45,479 nucleotides of DNA from Mesobacterium pallidum. Its GTDB lineage: Bacteria; Pseudomonadota; Alphaproteobacteria; Rhodobacterales; Rhodobacteraceae. This document shows positions 1-11,614 of the stretch, one piece after another. Position 1 is the stretch's first letter, and the number at the start of each line of letters is the position of its first letter. The DNA is taken from the NCBI RefSeq assembly GCF_019966535.1, contig NZ_JAIMID010000034.1, forward strand, positions 1 through 45,479, written 5' to 3'. The position numbers and the translations under genes were made by a program. The notes under the pieces are model-generated. The model saw only the letters and a program-made list of their open reading frames with translations. It was not told the DNA's origin and did no database searches.

Positions 1-140
1 CCCCCGGGGGGGGCCCCCGCCCCCCCGCCCCCGCCCCGCGCGCTGGGGGTGGGCCAGGGGGCCGTGTGGGCGGGTTTTTTGGGGGCCCGCGGCCCGCCCC
101 CCCCGGCGGGGGCCGGAGGCTGACGCCTCCGGCCCCCGTG
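1..140. repeat. G/C-run tract and 13-bp inverted repeat
   Basis: The first 100 or so bases are almost only G and C in runs of 5 to 8, unlike the rest of the window. At 108-120 and 125-137 lies a perfect 13-bp inverted repeat around the loop TGAC, built on the module GCCTCCGGC. The same module recurs in the intergenic repeats at 260-299 and 4343-4382, so the right half probably belongs to that repeat family. The left half may be low-quality sequence at a contig end. No gene is visible here. Confidence 0.6.
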
Positions 141-195
141 GCATTTGGCGCAGGTGCTTGAGTGCCTTCCGAGGGAACCGCAGGTGGCGCTGGCG

Positions 196-416
196 GAGTG
201 AGTGGCCAGCCCCTCACACTCCTCGGAGTTTATAGGCAAGATGAAGGGGATCGGGGCAGCCCTGCTTTCACTTTTCCGGAAATACTCCCGCCGGAGGCGT
301 TCCTGGCTTTCATCGGAGCGAAGGGCCAGCCTCTCGCCCTGGATGCGCGGCAATTGCTGACGCAAGGGGCTAGCCTCTCGCGCCCCCTGGGATATTTGAG
401 GCAAGATGAAGGGGAT
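196..416. repeat. Cluster of intergenic repeat modules
   Basis: Two modules are recognisable. Module A at 196-246 starts GAGTGAG, contains an imperfect GTGAGNGGCCAGCCCCTCAC hairpin and ends GGCAAGATGAAG. Module B at 260-299 starts CCCTGCTTTCACTTTTCC and ends CCCGCCGGAGGCG. A degenerate module A follows at about 320-416, again ending GGCAAGATGAAG. Modules A and B recur in the same orientation, but in the order B-A, at 4343-4450. They are non-coding and resemble a dispersed Rhodobacteraceae palindromic element. Confidence 0.7.
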
Positions 417-425
417 CAGGGCGCA

Positions 426-1184
426 CTACCGGGCCTTGTCGCGCGCGACGCGCTCGGGATCCATGAAATGGGTCAGCATGGCCTCGGTCGCGGCGGCATA
501 GGCCTGGTCAAGCGGCTGGGCGAGGTGGGCGTCGAGCGTGCGTTTGCCAAGCGCGATGGCCGGGGCGTGACGGGTGGCGAGGGTACGGGCGAAAGCGCGT
601 ACCTCGGGCAGCAGGTCCTCGGGCGGCAGGATGCGGTTGACGAGCCCGTGGGACTGGCACCAGACCGCGTCGAACATCTCGCCCGAGAGGGCCAGTTCCA
701 TCAGCGGGCCGCGGGGGATCTTGCGAGAGACCGAGACGGCGGGGGTCGAGCAGAAGCCGCCATTCGACACGCCAGGCAGGCAAGCGCGCATCGCGGGCGT
801 GACGAAGGCCATGTCGCAGGCGGCGAGGAGCTGCAGACCGCCCGCCGTGGCGACCCCTTCGGCCAGGGCGATGGTCGGCCGTGGGCTTTGCGCCAGAGCC
901 ATCATCATCGCGCCGCATTCGGCGAAGAGGGTCTCGAGGTAGGCCCGGCCGTCGTCGGGATCGGCGCGGTGGGCCTTGATCTCCTTGAGGTCATGGCCGG
1001 CGCAGAACACCCGGCCGGGGCCGTGAAGCAGGATCACCCGCGCCTCGGGGTCCGATGCCGCCGCGTCGATCGCGGCCCGCAGGGCGCGGATCATCGCCAG
1101 CGACAGCGGATGCGCGGGCGGGGCGTTCAGGGTCAGCGTGAGCACACCCTCGGCGCGGTCGCTGAGCAGCAGGTCGTCAGACAT
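426..1184 (-). CDS. Enoyl-CoA hydratase/isomerase family protein (ECHDC3-like)
   Basis: 252 residues, the usual length of a crotonase-fold protein. The oxyanion-hole segment FCAGHDLKE (about residue 60) and the segment EGVATAGGLQLLAACD (about residue 110) identify the crotonase family. The following FCSTPAVSVSRKIPR stretch is typical of the ECHDC3-like branch rather than of classical fatty-acid hydratases. The two catalytic glutamates of true hydratases are not obvious, so the substrate is unknown; an acyl-CoA role is inferred from family only. The ATG start at 1184 has a GGGGGAGGG Shine-Dalgarno that lies inside the terminator hairpin of the upstream alaS-DUF1330 unit. It is the last minus-strand gene before the repeat cluster. 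Confidence 0.85.
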   Translation of the reverse strand: MSDDLLLSDRAEGVLTLTLNAPPAHPLSLAMIRALRAAIDAAASDPEARVILLHGPGRVFCAGHDLKEIKAHRADPDDGRAYLETLFAECGAMMMALAQSPRPTIALAEGVATAGGLQLLAACDMAFVTPAMRACLPGVSNGGFCSTPAVSVSRKIPRGPLMELALSGEMFDAVWCQSHGLVNRILPPEDLLPEVRAFARTLATRHAPAIALGKRTLDAHLAQPLDQAYAAATEAMLTHFMDPERVARDKAR

Positions 1185-1189
1185 GAAAA

Positions 1190-1225
1190 GGCCCTCCCCC
1201 CGGCACCATGCGCGGGGAGAGGGCC
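1190..1225 (-). terminator. Terminator of the alaS-DUF1330 unit, overlapping the next RBS
   Basis: On the minus strand GGCCCTCTCCCC pairs with GGGGGGAGGGCC (one bulge) and is followed directly by TTTTC. This has the form of a rho-independent terminator. The 3' arm contains the only Shine-Dalgarno-like sequence of the enoyl-CoA hydratase-like gene that starts at 1184, so folding would both stop transcription and hide that RBS in read-through RNA. Confidence 0.65.
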
Positions 1226-1244
1226 GGATGCAATCGGCGACGCC

Positions 1245-1532
1245 TCACTCGGAGGTTTCGACCACGATCAGCTCGCGTTCGGAGGCGCCCTTGGCGTGGC
1301 TCAGCGCCGCCTGGTACTCGGGGCTGTTGTAGCAGGAGACCGCCGCCTCGACGCTGTCGAAGCGGGCGACCACGTTGCGCGGGCGTTCCTTGCCCTCGAG
1401 CTGGACGAACTTGCCGCCCCGCGCGATGAATGTGCCGCCGTTCTTGGCGATGGCCGGGCCTGCCAGCTCGGCGTACTTGGCATAGGAGTCGGCGTCGGTG
1501 ACGGTGACGTGTGCGATCCAGAGTGCAGGCAT
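1245..1532 (-). CDS. DUF1330 domain protein
   Basis: 95 residues, a small ferredoxin-like (dimeric alpha/beta barrel) DUF1330 protein. It begins MPALWIAHVTVTD, has the conserved AGPAIAKNGGTFIARGG segment and the later VVARFDSVEAAVSCYNSPEY segment. The ATG at 1532 is preceded by GGGAGG at good spacing and comes one base after the alaS stop codon, so it is co-transcribed with alaS. A longer reading in the same frame would overlap alaS and is rejected. The function of the family is not settled; the adjacent alaS gives no clear hint. The unit ends at the hairpin at 1190-1225. Confidence 0.85.
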   Translation of the reverse strand: MPALWIAHVTVTDADSYAKYAELAGPAIAKNGGTFIARGGKFVQLEGKERPRNVVARFDSVEAAVSCYNSPEYQAALSHAKGASERELIVVETSE

Positions 1533-1533
1533 G

Positions 1534-4203
<2,670 letters not shown>

Positions 4204-4342
4204 GACTGGCCCCGGAAATCTTGGTTCGTGGTGGTTTATCCGCCCGTGCCGGGCCTGTCCATGGGGCGAAGGCTTGCTTTGCCGGATGATCGGGCCGCGC
4301 CTGGGCCGCCGCGCAGGGAAACGTTCGATCGCAGGGCCGCGC

Positions 4343-4450
4343 CCCTGCTTTCACTTTTCCCCAAATACTCCCGCCGGAGGCGCCTTTTGCCCAGGTCCGG
4401 AGTGAGGGGCCAGCCCCTCACACTCCCCGGAGTTTATTGGCAAGATGAAG
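4343..4450. repeat. Intergenic repeat, module B then module A
   Basis: Module B (4343-4382) and module A (4400-4450) are near-identical to the copies at 260-299 and 196-246, in the same orientation but in the opposite order. Module A contains a perfect 9-bp palindrome, GTGAGGGGC-CA-GCCCCTCAC. It lies between recA and alaS. No ORF is supported. Confidence 0.75.
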
Positions 4451-4472
4451 AGGGATCTGGTGCCAAAGACAA

Positions 4473-4497
4473 ACGGGGCGCCACATGGGCGCCCCGT
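4473..4497 (-). terminator. recA rho-independent terminator
   Basis: A perfect 10-bp stem (ACGGGGCGCC with GGCGCCCCGT) closes a 5-base loop. Read on the minus strand it is followed by TTTGTCTTT. It lies 25 bases beyond the recA stop codon. Confidence 0.8.
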
Positions 4498-4522
4498 GAT
4501 GTCGCAAGCAATGGCGCCGGGA

Positions 4523-5596
4523 TCAATCCTCGGTCAGGGCCTCGTCCTCACCGGCGTCGAAACCGTCGAACTCGAGCCCGTGCGAGGCGCGGATCTTGTC
4601 CTCGATCTCGAGCGCGATCGGGCTGTTCTCGCGCAGGAAATTCTTGGCGTTCTCGCGCCCCTGCCCGATCCGCTGGTCGCCGTAGCTGAACCAGCTGCCC
4701 GACTTGTCGACCACGCCAGCCTTGACGCCGAGGTCCAGCAGCTCGCCCATCTTCGAGATGCCTTCGCCATACATGATGTCGAACTCGACCTGCTTGAACG
4801 GCGGGGCCACCTTGTTCTTGACCACCTTCACCCGGGTCTGGTTGCCGACCACCTCGTCGCGGTCCTTGACCGAGCCGATGCGCCGGATGTCCAGCCGGAC
4901 GGAGGAGTAGAATTTCAGCGCGTTGCCACCCGTCGTCGTCTCGGGGCTGCCGAACATGACGCCGATCTTCATGCGGATCTGGTTGATGAAGATCACCATG
5001 CAGTTGCTGCGCGAGATGGAGCCGGTCAGCTTGCGCATCGCCTGGCTCATCAGGCGGGCCTGAACGCCGACGCTCGAATCGCCCATGTCGCCTTCGAGTT
5101 CCGATTTCGGCGTCAGGGCGGCGACCGAATCGACCACCACGAGGCTCACCGCGCCGGAGCGGACGAGCGTGTCGGTGATCTCGAGCGCCTGTTCACCGGT
5201 GTCGGGCTGCGAGATCAGCAGCTCGTCGAGGTTCACGCCCAGCTTCTTGGCGTATTGCGGGTCGAGCGCGTGTTCCGCGTCGACGAAGGCGCAGACGCCG
5301 CCCTTCTTCTGTTCCTCGGCCACCACGTGCAGCGTCAGCGTCGTCTTGCCCGAGCTTTCGGGGCCGTAGATCTCGATGATCCGGCCCTTGGGCAGGCCCC
5401 CGACCCCGAGCGCGATGTCGAGGCCGAGCGAACCGGTCGAGGTCACCTCGATATCCTTGATGGCGTTCTCGCCACCGAGTTTCATGATCGAGCCCTTGCC
5501 GAATTGGCGCTCGATCTGCGCCAGCGCCGCATCCAGCGCCTTCTGCTTGTTCGCGTCCCGCTTGTTGTCCATCGTGAGAAGATCTGCCGTTGCCAT
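4523..5596 (-). CDS. recA: Recombinase RecA
   Basis: 357 residues. The protein forms ATP-dependent filaments on single-stranded DNA, drives strand exchange and activates LexA self-cleavage. Walker A is GPESSGKTT at residues 78-86, and the Walker B strand SLVVVDSVAAL and loop FINQIRMKIGVMFG are present. The C-terminal tail is acidic. The ATG at 5596 (MATADLL) is chosen over an upstream in-frame codon because it fits the family start and has AAGGA at suitable spacing. An SOS box lies 51 bases upstream. The gene is monocistronic, with its own terminator. Confidence 0.98.
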   Translation of the reverse strand: MATADLLTMDNKRDANKQKALDAALAQIERQFGKGSIMKLGGENAIKDIEVTSTGSLGLDIALGVGGLPKGRIIEIYGPESSGKTTLTLHVVAEEQKKGGVCAFVDAEHALDPQYAKKLGVNLDELLISQPDTGEQALEITDTLVRSGAVSLVVVDSVAALTPKSELEGDMGDSSVGVQARLMSQAMRKLTGSISRSNCMVIFINQIRMKIGVMFGSPETTTGGNALKFYSSVRLDIRRIGSVKDRDEVVGNQTRVKVVKNKVAPPFKQVEFDIMYGEGISKMGELLDLGVKAGVVDKSGSWFSYGDQRIGQGRENAKNFLRENSPIALEIEDKIRASHGLEFDGFDAGEDEALTED

Positions 5597-5646
5597 GCTG
5601 TTCGGGTCCTTATTCCACATGCCGTTGCGGGCGGCAATGCTGCTGC

Positions 5647-5661
5647 GTTCACCTCTTGTTC
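5647..5661 (-). promoter_or_regulatory. LexA (SOS) box upstream of recA
   Basis: GTTC at 5647-5650, seven bases, then GTTC at 5658-5661. Read towards recA it is GAAC-N7-GAAC, the same direct repeat. This is the established LexA operator of alphaproteobacteria, and it lies 51 bases before the recA start, where a promoter is expected. Confidence 0.85.
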
Positions 5662-5766
5662 GCCACACCTGCGGACAAAAAGAGAACATTACAAGTAAAA
5701 TTTTCCTGTCACCACAGTAGACCGGGAAGTATTAAGGATGTGTTACCAACAGCGGGTCCGAGGCAA

Positions 5767-6360
5767 ATGCTTGTTTTCTGGAAACAAAGGCTGGTTTTCC
5801 TGTCGGTCCCCAAGACCGGAACATCGGCCTATGCCCGGGCGCTTGCGCCTGTCGCGACGATGGTCATCACCGACCCGCCCGAGCTGAAACATGCGCCGGT
5901 CTACCGCTACAACCGGTTTTTCCGTCCCGCCTACGAGCGGGTTCTGAACGCCGAGCTCGAGGTCATGGCCGTGGTGCGCGAGCCGATCTCCTGGCTGGGG
6001 TCCTGGTATCGCTACCGGCAGCGGCCCTTCATGCAGGGCAAGGCCAACTCGACCGAGGGGATCACTTTCGATGAGTTCGTGCTGGCCTATCTCAAGGGCG
6101 ACAAGCCCGCCTTTGCCAATGTCGGGAGCCAGGCCAAGTTCATCGAGCCCACGGGCAACGGCACCAAGGTGGATCACCTTTTCCGTTACGAGAACCAGGC
6201 GCGGCTGATCGATTTCCTCGAGGAGCGGCTGGGTGTGACCCTGGACCTGCCGCGCGAGAACGTCTCGCCGGTCATGGACCTGGATCTGTCACCGGAAACG
6301 GCCGAGAAGTTCCGGCGGAAATGCCCCGAGGAGTTCGACTGCTGGGAGAGCGCCGAATAG
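5767..6360 (+). CDS. Sulfotransferase-like family protein
   Basis: 197 residues. The N-terminus carries a P-loop-like 5'-phosphosulfate motif, VPKTGTSAYARAL, after a short hydrophobic strand. A 3'-phosphate-type motif, VVREPISWLGSWYRYR, follows about 60 residues later. Both fit the sulfotransferase superfamily, which transfers sulfuryl from PAPS. The protein is shorter than most such enzymes, and the acceptor is unknown. The ATG at 5767 has GAGG four bases upstream; the longer reading would run into the recA promoter and is rejected. It is divergent from recA and convergent with cckA, whose stop codon lies one base away, so the 3' ends nearly touch. Confidence 0.75.
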   Translation: MLVFWKQRLVFLSVPKTGTSAYARALAPVATMVITDPPELKHAPVYRYNRFFRPAYERVLNAELEVMAVVREPISWLGSWYRYRQRPFMQGKANSTEGITFDEFVLAYLKGDKPAFANVGSQAKFIEPTGNGTKVDHLFRYENQARLIDFLEERLGVTLDLPRENVSPVMDLDLSPETAEKFRRKCPEEFDCWESAE

Positions 6361-6361
6361 C

Positions 6362-8692
6362 TCAGGCCAGCTGGCGCTGCACCGTCTCGGTCAGGTCGGT
6401 CAGGGAAAATGGCTTGGGCAGGAACACCGAATGGGGAATCGGCTCCTGCCCCTCGCCGAAATTCGCCTCCGAGTATCCTGATACGAAAACCACGCGGGTG
6501 TCGGGCCTGTCCTTCAGCGCCTGGCGCACCCAGCTGGGCCCGTCCATGCCCGGCATGACCACGTCGGTGACGAAGACATCGATCTCGAGATCGCGGTCGG
6601 CGAGTTTTTCCAGCGCGGCCTCGGCCGAATCGGCCTCCACCACCTTGTAGCCGCGCATCTGCAGGGCGCGCGAGGCAAAGGCGCGCACCGGCGCTTCGTC
6701 TTCGACCAGCAGCACGACGCCCTCGCCCGAGGATGTCTCCTCCGCCTCGAGCTCGGCGGGGATCTCGACGGGCATCGGGCGGTCCGACGCGGTCTCGAGG
6801 ATGGCGGGGAAGAGCAGCGTGAAGACCGTACCCTGCCCCAGCTCACTGTCGACGAAGACATAGCCGCCGGTCTGCTTGACGATCCCGTAGACGGTCGACA
6901 GGCCCAGGCCCGTCCCCTCGCCCGTGCGCTTGGTGGTAAAGAACGGCTCGAACACCTTTTGCAGCTTGTCGGGCGCGATTCCCGTGCCTTCATCGGTCAC
7001 GGTCAGCTGCACGTAGTTGCCGGGCGGCACCTCGACGCGGTCCCGCTTCATCGGCTTGGACAGGACAAGGTTCTGGGTCTCGATGCAGATCGTGCCGCCC
7101 CGCGGCATGGCATCGCGGCCGTTCACCACCAGGTTCATCATCACCTGTTCCAGCTGCCGCTTGTCCGCGCGGACGCGGTTCAGCAAGGGATCGTGCCGCA
7201 GGTCGAGGATGACCTTTTCGCCCACCAGGCGGTTCAGCAGGTGCGTCAGGTCGGCCAGGGTATCCCGCAGGTCGAGCTTTTCCGGCTGCATCGTCTGCTT
7301 GCGCGAAAAGGCCAGCAACTGTCCGACCAGCGAGGCGGCGCGGTTGGCGTTCTGGTTGATCTGGACGAGGTCGGAATAGTCTTCCTCGTCGGGGGTGTGC
7401 CGCAGCAGCATGAGGTCGCAATGGCCCGAGATGGCGGTCAGCACGTTGTTGAAATCATGCGCGACGCCGCCGGCAAGTTGCCCGATGGCCTGCATTTTCT
7501 GGCTCTGGACGAATTGCGCCTCGAGCGTCTTGAGCTCGGTCGCGTCGTTCAACACGGCGATCAGCGCCACGTCGCCATCGTCCACCACCCGGCTGAGCGT
7601 CACCTGCACGAAGGTCTCGCGTTCCGTCCCGGTCAGGCGCAGGAACTCGGACCGGTGCAGACCCCGGCCATCCGCCGCCTCGGTCAGCCAGTCGGCAATC
7701 GGCCGGCCCAGCCCCTCGACGAGGCTGGCGATGGCCTTGCCCTCGACCCCGTCATCCTGCATCAGACGCCGGGCGTCGTGATTGGCGGTCAGGATCTTGC
7801 CCTCGCGCGCGAGGGTCAGCAGAGGCACCGGCAGGTTCATGAAATCAAGCCCGGCCGGCCCATCCGCCACTGCCGCGGGCAGCAGCCAGTAGTTGCGCCG
7901 CCCGGTGCCCGCCGTCACCTCGGCCAGCACGGCGCTGCGCGTGCCCTCGGCGGTGCGGATGCGGTTGATCTGGCCGGGCCGCGGCGGCATCTCGACAAAG
8001 AGATGCTCGAGCGACTTCACGCGGTGGCCGGTCAGGCGCCGGGCCGCCGCGTTCATCGACAGCACGGCCCCGCCCCGCCCGACGGCGATCATCGCCACGT
8101 CCTCTGGCGCGCCGGCGTCGGCCTTGCGCAGGGCACCTTCCTGGAATTCCTGGAACCGCCAGATGCGATGCCCCGCCTCGCCTTCGAAGACGGCGAGGCG
8201 CATGTGACCGTCCTGGGTCACGATGTCTTCATGCGCGGCACCATCCGCCTCGGAGCGGGCCTGGAGGCGCAGCAGTATGGCCGAAAAGTCGCCGTCGACG
8301 TCGCGCATGGCACGGGTCAGCCCGCCGTCGCCACAACAGTCCTCGCCAAAGCGGGCGCGGGCGGCGGCGTTGGCATGAATGACCTCGCCCTGGGCATCGG
8401 TCACCAGGCAGGGCACCACGTCACGGTCGATCACCTCGCGCCAGCCGTGTTGCGCCTGGCGATGGGGCGTACCACGGCGCATCAGGGGCAGCCCGACCGC
8501 CAGGAACACCAGGGTCACCCCGGCTGCCAGCAGGACGAAGGATGCCCCGGGAAACAGCGCGCCCGCGGGCATGACGGAGGCCCCGGCCATGACCACCGCC
8601 CCGGCCCCGCCGAGGATCGCCGTCAGGACCGCGACGCGGCCCGGTTTCGGTGCCGCGTTCGCCCCGCTCAGAGTCCCTGTGCCCGTGTCCAC
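6362..8692 (-). CDS. cckA: Hybrid sensor histidine kinase CckA
   Basis: 776 residues from a GTG at 8692 that has AAGGAGG ten bases upstream; a TTG at 8719 would add nine residues. Two N-terminal membrane helices (about 20-40 and 50-70) are followed by PAS-type sensor regions. The HisKA domain has the phosphoacceptor His412 in QLAGGVAHDFNNVL, followed by an HATPase with N box NLVVNGRDAM and GEGTGLGLSTVYG. The C-terminal receiver domain has acceptor Asp710 in VTDVVMPGMDG. In alphaproteobacteria CckA phosphorylates ChpT, which passes phosphate to CtrA and controls cell cycle, motility and gene-transfer-agent genes. The identification rests on the typical FVQSQKMQAIGQLAGG segment and the architecture. 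Confidence 0.92.
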   Translation of the reverse strand: MDTGTGTLSGANAAPKPGRVAVLTAILGGAGAVVMAGASVMPAGALFPGASFVLLAAGVTLVFLAVGLPLMRRGTPHRQAQHGWREVIDRDVVPCLVTDAQGEVIHANAAARARFGEDCCGDGGLTRAMRDVDGDFSAILLRLQARSEADGAAHEDIVTQDGHMRLAVFEGEAGHRIWRFQEFQEGALRKADAGAPEDVAMIAVGRGGAVLSMNAAARRLTGHRVKSLEHLFVEMPPRPGQINRIRTAEGTRSAVLAEVTAGTGRRNYWLLPAAVADGPAGLDFMNLPVPLLTLAREGKILTANHDARRLMQDDGVEGKAIASLVEGLGRPIADWLTEAADGRGLHRSEFLRLTGTERETFVQVTLSRVVDDGDVALIAVLNDATELKTLEAQFVQSQKMQAIGQLAGGVAHDFNNVLTAISGHCDLMLLRHTPDEEDYSDLVQINQNANRAASLVGQLLAFSRKQTMQPEKLDLRDTLADLTHLLNRLVGEKVILDLRHDPLLNRVRADKRQLEQVMMNLVVNGRDAMPRGGTICIETQNLVLSKPMKRDRVEVPPGNYVQLTVTDEGTGIAPDKLQKVFEPFFTTKRTGEGTGLGLSTVYGIVKQTGGYVFVDSELGQGTVFTLLFPAILETASDRPMPVEIPAELEAEETSSGEGVVLLVEDEAPVRAFASRALQMRGYKVVEADSAEAALEKLADRDLEIDVFVTDVVMPGMDGPSWVRQALKDRPDTRVVFVSGYSEANFGEGQEPIPHSVFLPKPFSLTDLTETVQRQLA

Positions 8693-8798
8693 GCCGTTGC
8701 GGCCTCCTTGATTCGCCAAGAAGCATTACACGGGCGGACGGTTACCAAGGTGTTAACCGAAGCCTCGCCATGCCCGCATCAAGTGCGTAGCAACGCCA

Positions 8799-9932
8799 TC
8801 ATACACGCGTCAACTGTGCCATGTAGAACCCGTCGCCCTCGGGGCCGGGCAGGAACTGGTGCTCCTGTTCAAGCCGCCAGCCCGGATGGGCGGCCAGGAA
8901 GGCCGCGACGCGATCCCCGTTCTCGCGCCGCAGGACCGAACAGGTGACGTAGGCGATACGGGGCGCAAGCGATTGAATTTGCGACAGGATCATGTCCTGA
9001 ACCGCGTTCAGGCGATCGAGGTCGGCGGGGGTCAGGCGCCACTTGCCCTGCGGGTCCCGGCGCCAGGAGCCGCTACCGGAACAGGGGGCGTCGGCGACCA
9101 CGATCTCGTAGCCGGGCGCAGGGGTTTCGACCTGGCGCAAGGTCACCCCGGCGCGGGCGGCGCGGGCGGGAATGTCCACCATGCGGCGCGGCTCGGCATC
9201 GTGGACATCGACCTTCGCGCCGCGCGCGGCCAACGCCAGGGCCTTGCCGCCGCCGCCGGCGCAGTAATCCAGGACATGGGCACCGGGCGTCAGCTCCAGC
9301 CGGGCCACGACCGCCTGAGAGGCCGCGTCCTGAAGCTCGACCAGGCCGTCGGCATAGGCCTGCGACTGCGCGATGGCGCGGGCGCCCTCGGTGACGCGCA
9401 GCGCTGTTTGGGAAAGCGTCGCGATCTCGGTCTCGATCTCCTCGCGCGCCAGCGCCGCGCGGGCCGTGTCGCGGTCGGTCTTGCCGAGGTTCGCGCGCAG
9501 GAACACGGGGGCCCGGGCGCGCAGCGCCTCGGCCACCGCGTCGGCCTCGTCGCCCAGGCTGTCGTCCCAGTCGGCCAGCAGCCACTCCGGCAGGTCAAGC
9601 CGGTCGGCGCGGGTCGCGATCTCTCCGGTTTCCCAGGTTTCGACCGGCGCCGGGGCATGGCCCGCGCCGTTCAGCAGCGTGTCCAGATCGGCCCCCTGCT
9701 GGCGCAGCAGGCCGATCATCACGCCGCGCCCTGTGCGCGCGCCGCCCAACGCAGCCGAAGAGGCCAGCATCCGCAGCGCGTCGAAGACATGGTCGCGGAT
9801 CGCCGCGCGGTCCTTGGAGCCGGCAAAGCGATGCCCCCGCGCCCAGCCCTTGAGCGCGGGTTCGGCGGCGGTGCCATCCAGGATCTCGTCCAGCACCTCC
9901 ATCGCCGCGGCGATGCGCGCACCGGGGGTCAT
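8799..9932 (-). CDS. RsmB/NOP-family rRNA (cytosine-5) methyltransferase
   Basis: 377 residues. The N-terminal third is a helical NusB-like region (GWARGHRFAGSKDRAAIRD). The C-terminal part is a Rossmann methyltransferase with SAM motif VLDYCAGGGGKALALAA, motif IV DAPCSGSGSWRRDP (about residue 280) and motif VI YVTCSVLRREN (about residue 329). Its two cysteines are the pair used by m5C RNA methyltransferases. By family the target is 16S rRNA m5C967, in the cytoplasm. It lies 42 bases downstream of guaB on the same strand and may be transcribed with it. Confidence 0.9.
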   Translation of the reverse strand: MTPGARIAAAMEVLDEILDGTAAEPALKGWARGHRFAGSKDRAAIRDHVFDALRMLASSAALGGARTGRGVMIGLLRQQGADLDTLLNGAGHAPAPVETWETGEIATRADRLDLPEWLLADWDDSLGDEADAVAEALRARAPVFLRANLGKTDRDTARAALAREEIETEIATLSQTALRVTEGARAIAQSQAYADGLVELQDAASQAVVARLELTPGAHVLDYCAGGGGKALALAARGAKVDVHDAEPRRMVDIPARAARAGVTLRQVETPAPGYEIVVADAPCSGSGSWRRDPQGKWRLTPADLDRLNAVQDMILSQIQSLAPRIAYVTCSVLRRENGDRVAAFLAAHPGWRLEQEHQFLPGPEGDGFYMAQLTRV

Positions 9933-9974
9933 TGCTGAGCCATCACGTGAAGACCGCCCGCCAAGCCATTGATA

Positions 9975-11423
9975 TCACGACAGGCGATAGTTCGGGCTTT
10001 CGCGCGTGATCTGCACGTCATGCACGTGGCTTTCCTTAAGCCCCGCGCCGGTGATCTTGACGAAGGTAGCGTTGGTCCTCATCTCTTCGACCGTCGCGTT
10101 GCCGGTGTAGCCCATGGCGGCGCGCAGGCCCCCGACCAGCTGGTGGATCACCGCGCCGGCAGACCCCTTGTAGGGCACCTGCCCCTCGATCCCCTCGGGC
10201 ACCAGCTTGTCGCTGGCGGCGTCCTTCTGGAAGTACCGGTCGGCCGAGCCGCGCGCCATGGCGCCCAGCGAGCCCATGCCGCGATAGGCCTTGAACGACC
10301 GGCCCTGGTAGAGGATCACCTCGCCGGGGGACTCGTCCGTGCCGGCGATCATCGAGCCCACCATGGCGCAGGAGGCGCCGGCGGCGATGGCCTTGGCGAA
10401 ATCGCCCGAGAACTTGATGCCGCCATCGGCGATGACCGGCACGTCCCCGGCCGCCTTGGCGCAATCCATGATGGCGGTCAGCTGCGGCACGCCCACGCCC
10501 GCCACCATCCGCGTGGTGCAGATCGAACCCGGCCCGATGCCCACCTTGACCGCGTCGGCGCCCGCGTCGATCAGCGCCTTCGTCGCCTCGGCCGTCGCGA
10601 CGTTGCCGGCTATGATCTGAACCTCGTTCGACAGGCGCTTGGCACGCACCACGGCGTCGATCACGCCCGCCGAATGGCCATGGGCCGTGTCGATCACCAC
10701 GATATCCACGCCGCTGTCGACCAGCGCCTGCGTCCGCTCAAAGCCCGCGTCGCCCACGCCCGAGGCCGCGGCCACCCGCAGCCGGCCCAACGCATCCTTG
10801 CAGGCGGTCGGGTTCAGCACCGATTGCTCGGTATCCTTCAGCGTCAGAAGGCCCGTGAGCTTGCCATTGGCATCGGTGACCAGCAGCTTCTCGATCCGGC
10901 GCTCCTTCATCAGGTTGATGGCTTCCTCCCGGTCGGCGGGTTCACGCAGGATGGCCAGGTTGTCGGATGTCATCATGCGCGACACCGGCGTGCTGTCCGA
11001 GGTGGCAAAGCGCATGTCGCGGTTGGTGACGATCCCGACCACGCGGCCGGCCTCGTCCACCACCGGGAAACCGGTGAAATTGTAGCGCTCGATCAGCGCC
11101 TTGGCATCGGCCAGCGTCTGGTCGGGGCGCAGGGTGACGGGGCTGTAGACGATGCCGCTCTCGAACCGCTTGACGCGGCGGACCTCGCGGGCCTGCGCCT
11201 CGACGTCGAGGTTCTTGTGGATCACGCCGATCCCGCCCGCCTGCGCCATGGTGATCGCCATGCGGCTTTCGGTCACCGTGTCCATGGCCGAACTCAGAAG
11301 GGGGATGTTCATCGAGATGGCGCGCGTCACCCGCGTGCGCGTATCCGCCGTGGACGGCAGCACGCTCGAGGCGGCGGGAACAAGCAGAACGTCATCGAAG
11401 GTCAGGGCCTCACGAATCTCCAT
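9975..11423 (-). CDS. guaB: Inosine-5'-monophosphate dehydrogenase
   Basis: 482 residues. It oxidises IMP to XMP with NAD, the committed step of GMP synthesis, in the cytoplasm. The N-terminal barrel start MEIREALTFDDVLLVPA is followed by a CBS-domain pair (about residues 95-205). The catalytic loop GIGPGSICTTRM has Cys302 as the nucleophile. The flap and C-terminus (GMGSLGAM, EGVEG-like IEGQVPYKG) are present. The ATG at 11423 is chosen because it gives the family N-terminus and has GGAG upstream; in-frame codons further up are not conserved. It is divergent from the ASKHA gene across 191 bases. Confidence 0.97.
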   Translation of the reverse strand: MEIREALTFDDVLLVPAASSVLPSTADTRTRVTRAISMNIPLLSSAMDTVTESRMAITMAQAGGIGVIHKNLDVEAQAREVRRVKRFESGIVYSPVTLRPDQTLADAKALIERYNFTGFPVVDEAGRVVGIVTNRDMRFATSDSTPVSRMMTSDNLAILREPADREEAINLMKERRIEKLLVTDANGKLTGLLTLKDTEQSVLNPTACKDALGRLRVAAASGVGDAGFERTQALVDSGVDIVVIDTAHGHSAGVIDAVVRAKRLSNEVQIIAGNVATAEATKALIDAGADAVKVGIGPGSICTTRMVAGVGVPQLTAIMDCAKAAGDVPVIADGGIKFSGDFAKAIAAGASCAMVGSMIAGTDESPGEVILYQGRSFKAYRGMGSLGAMARGSADRYFQKDAASDKLVPEGIEGQVPYKGSAGAVIHQLVGGLRAAMGYTGNATVEEMRTNATFVKITGAGLKESHVHDVQITRESPNYRLS

Positions 11424-11614
11424 TGGGGCAACTCCGGCGGAAGGGATCGTTTGGCGCTTCCCTATTGCATGGATGGCCCCTGGGGGAAAGCGCAAATGCC
11501 GCCCTGCGGCGATGCGGCGACCAAGGGCGTTTCAGCGCGCTCAAATGCCGGGATTGGGCTTTCCGTTCCCGCCGCGTGCTCTATCCTGCGCGCAACGGAA
11601 ATAGAGGCGCGCAC

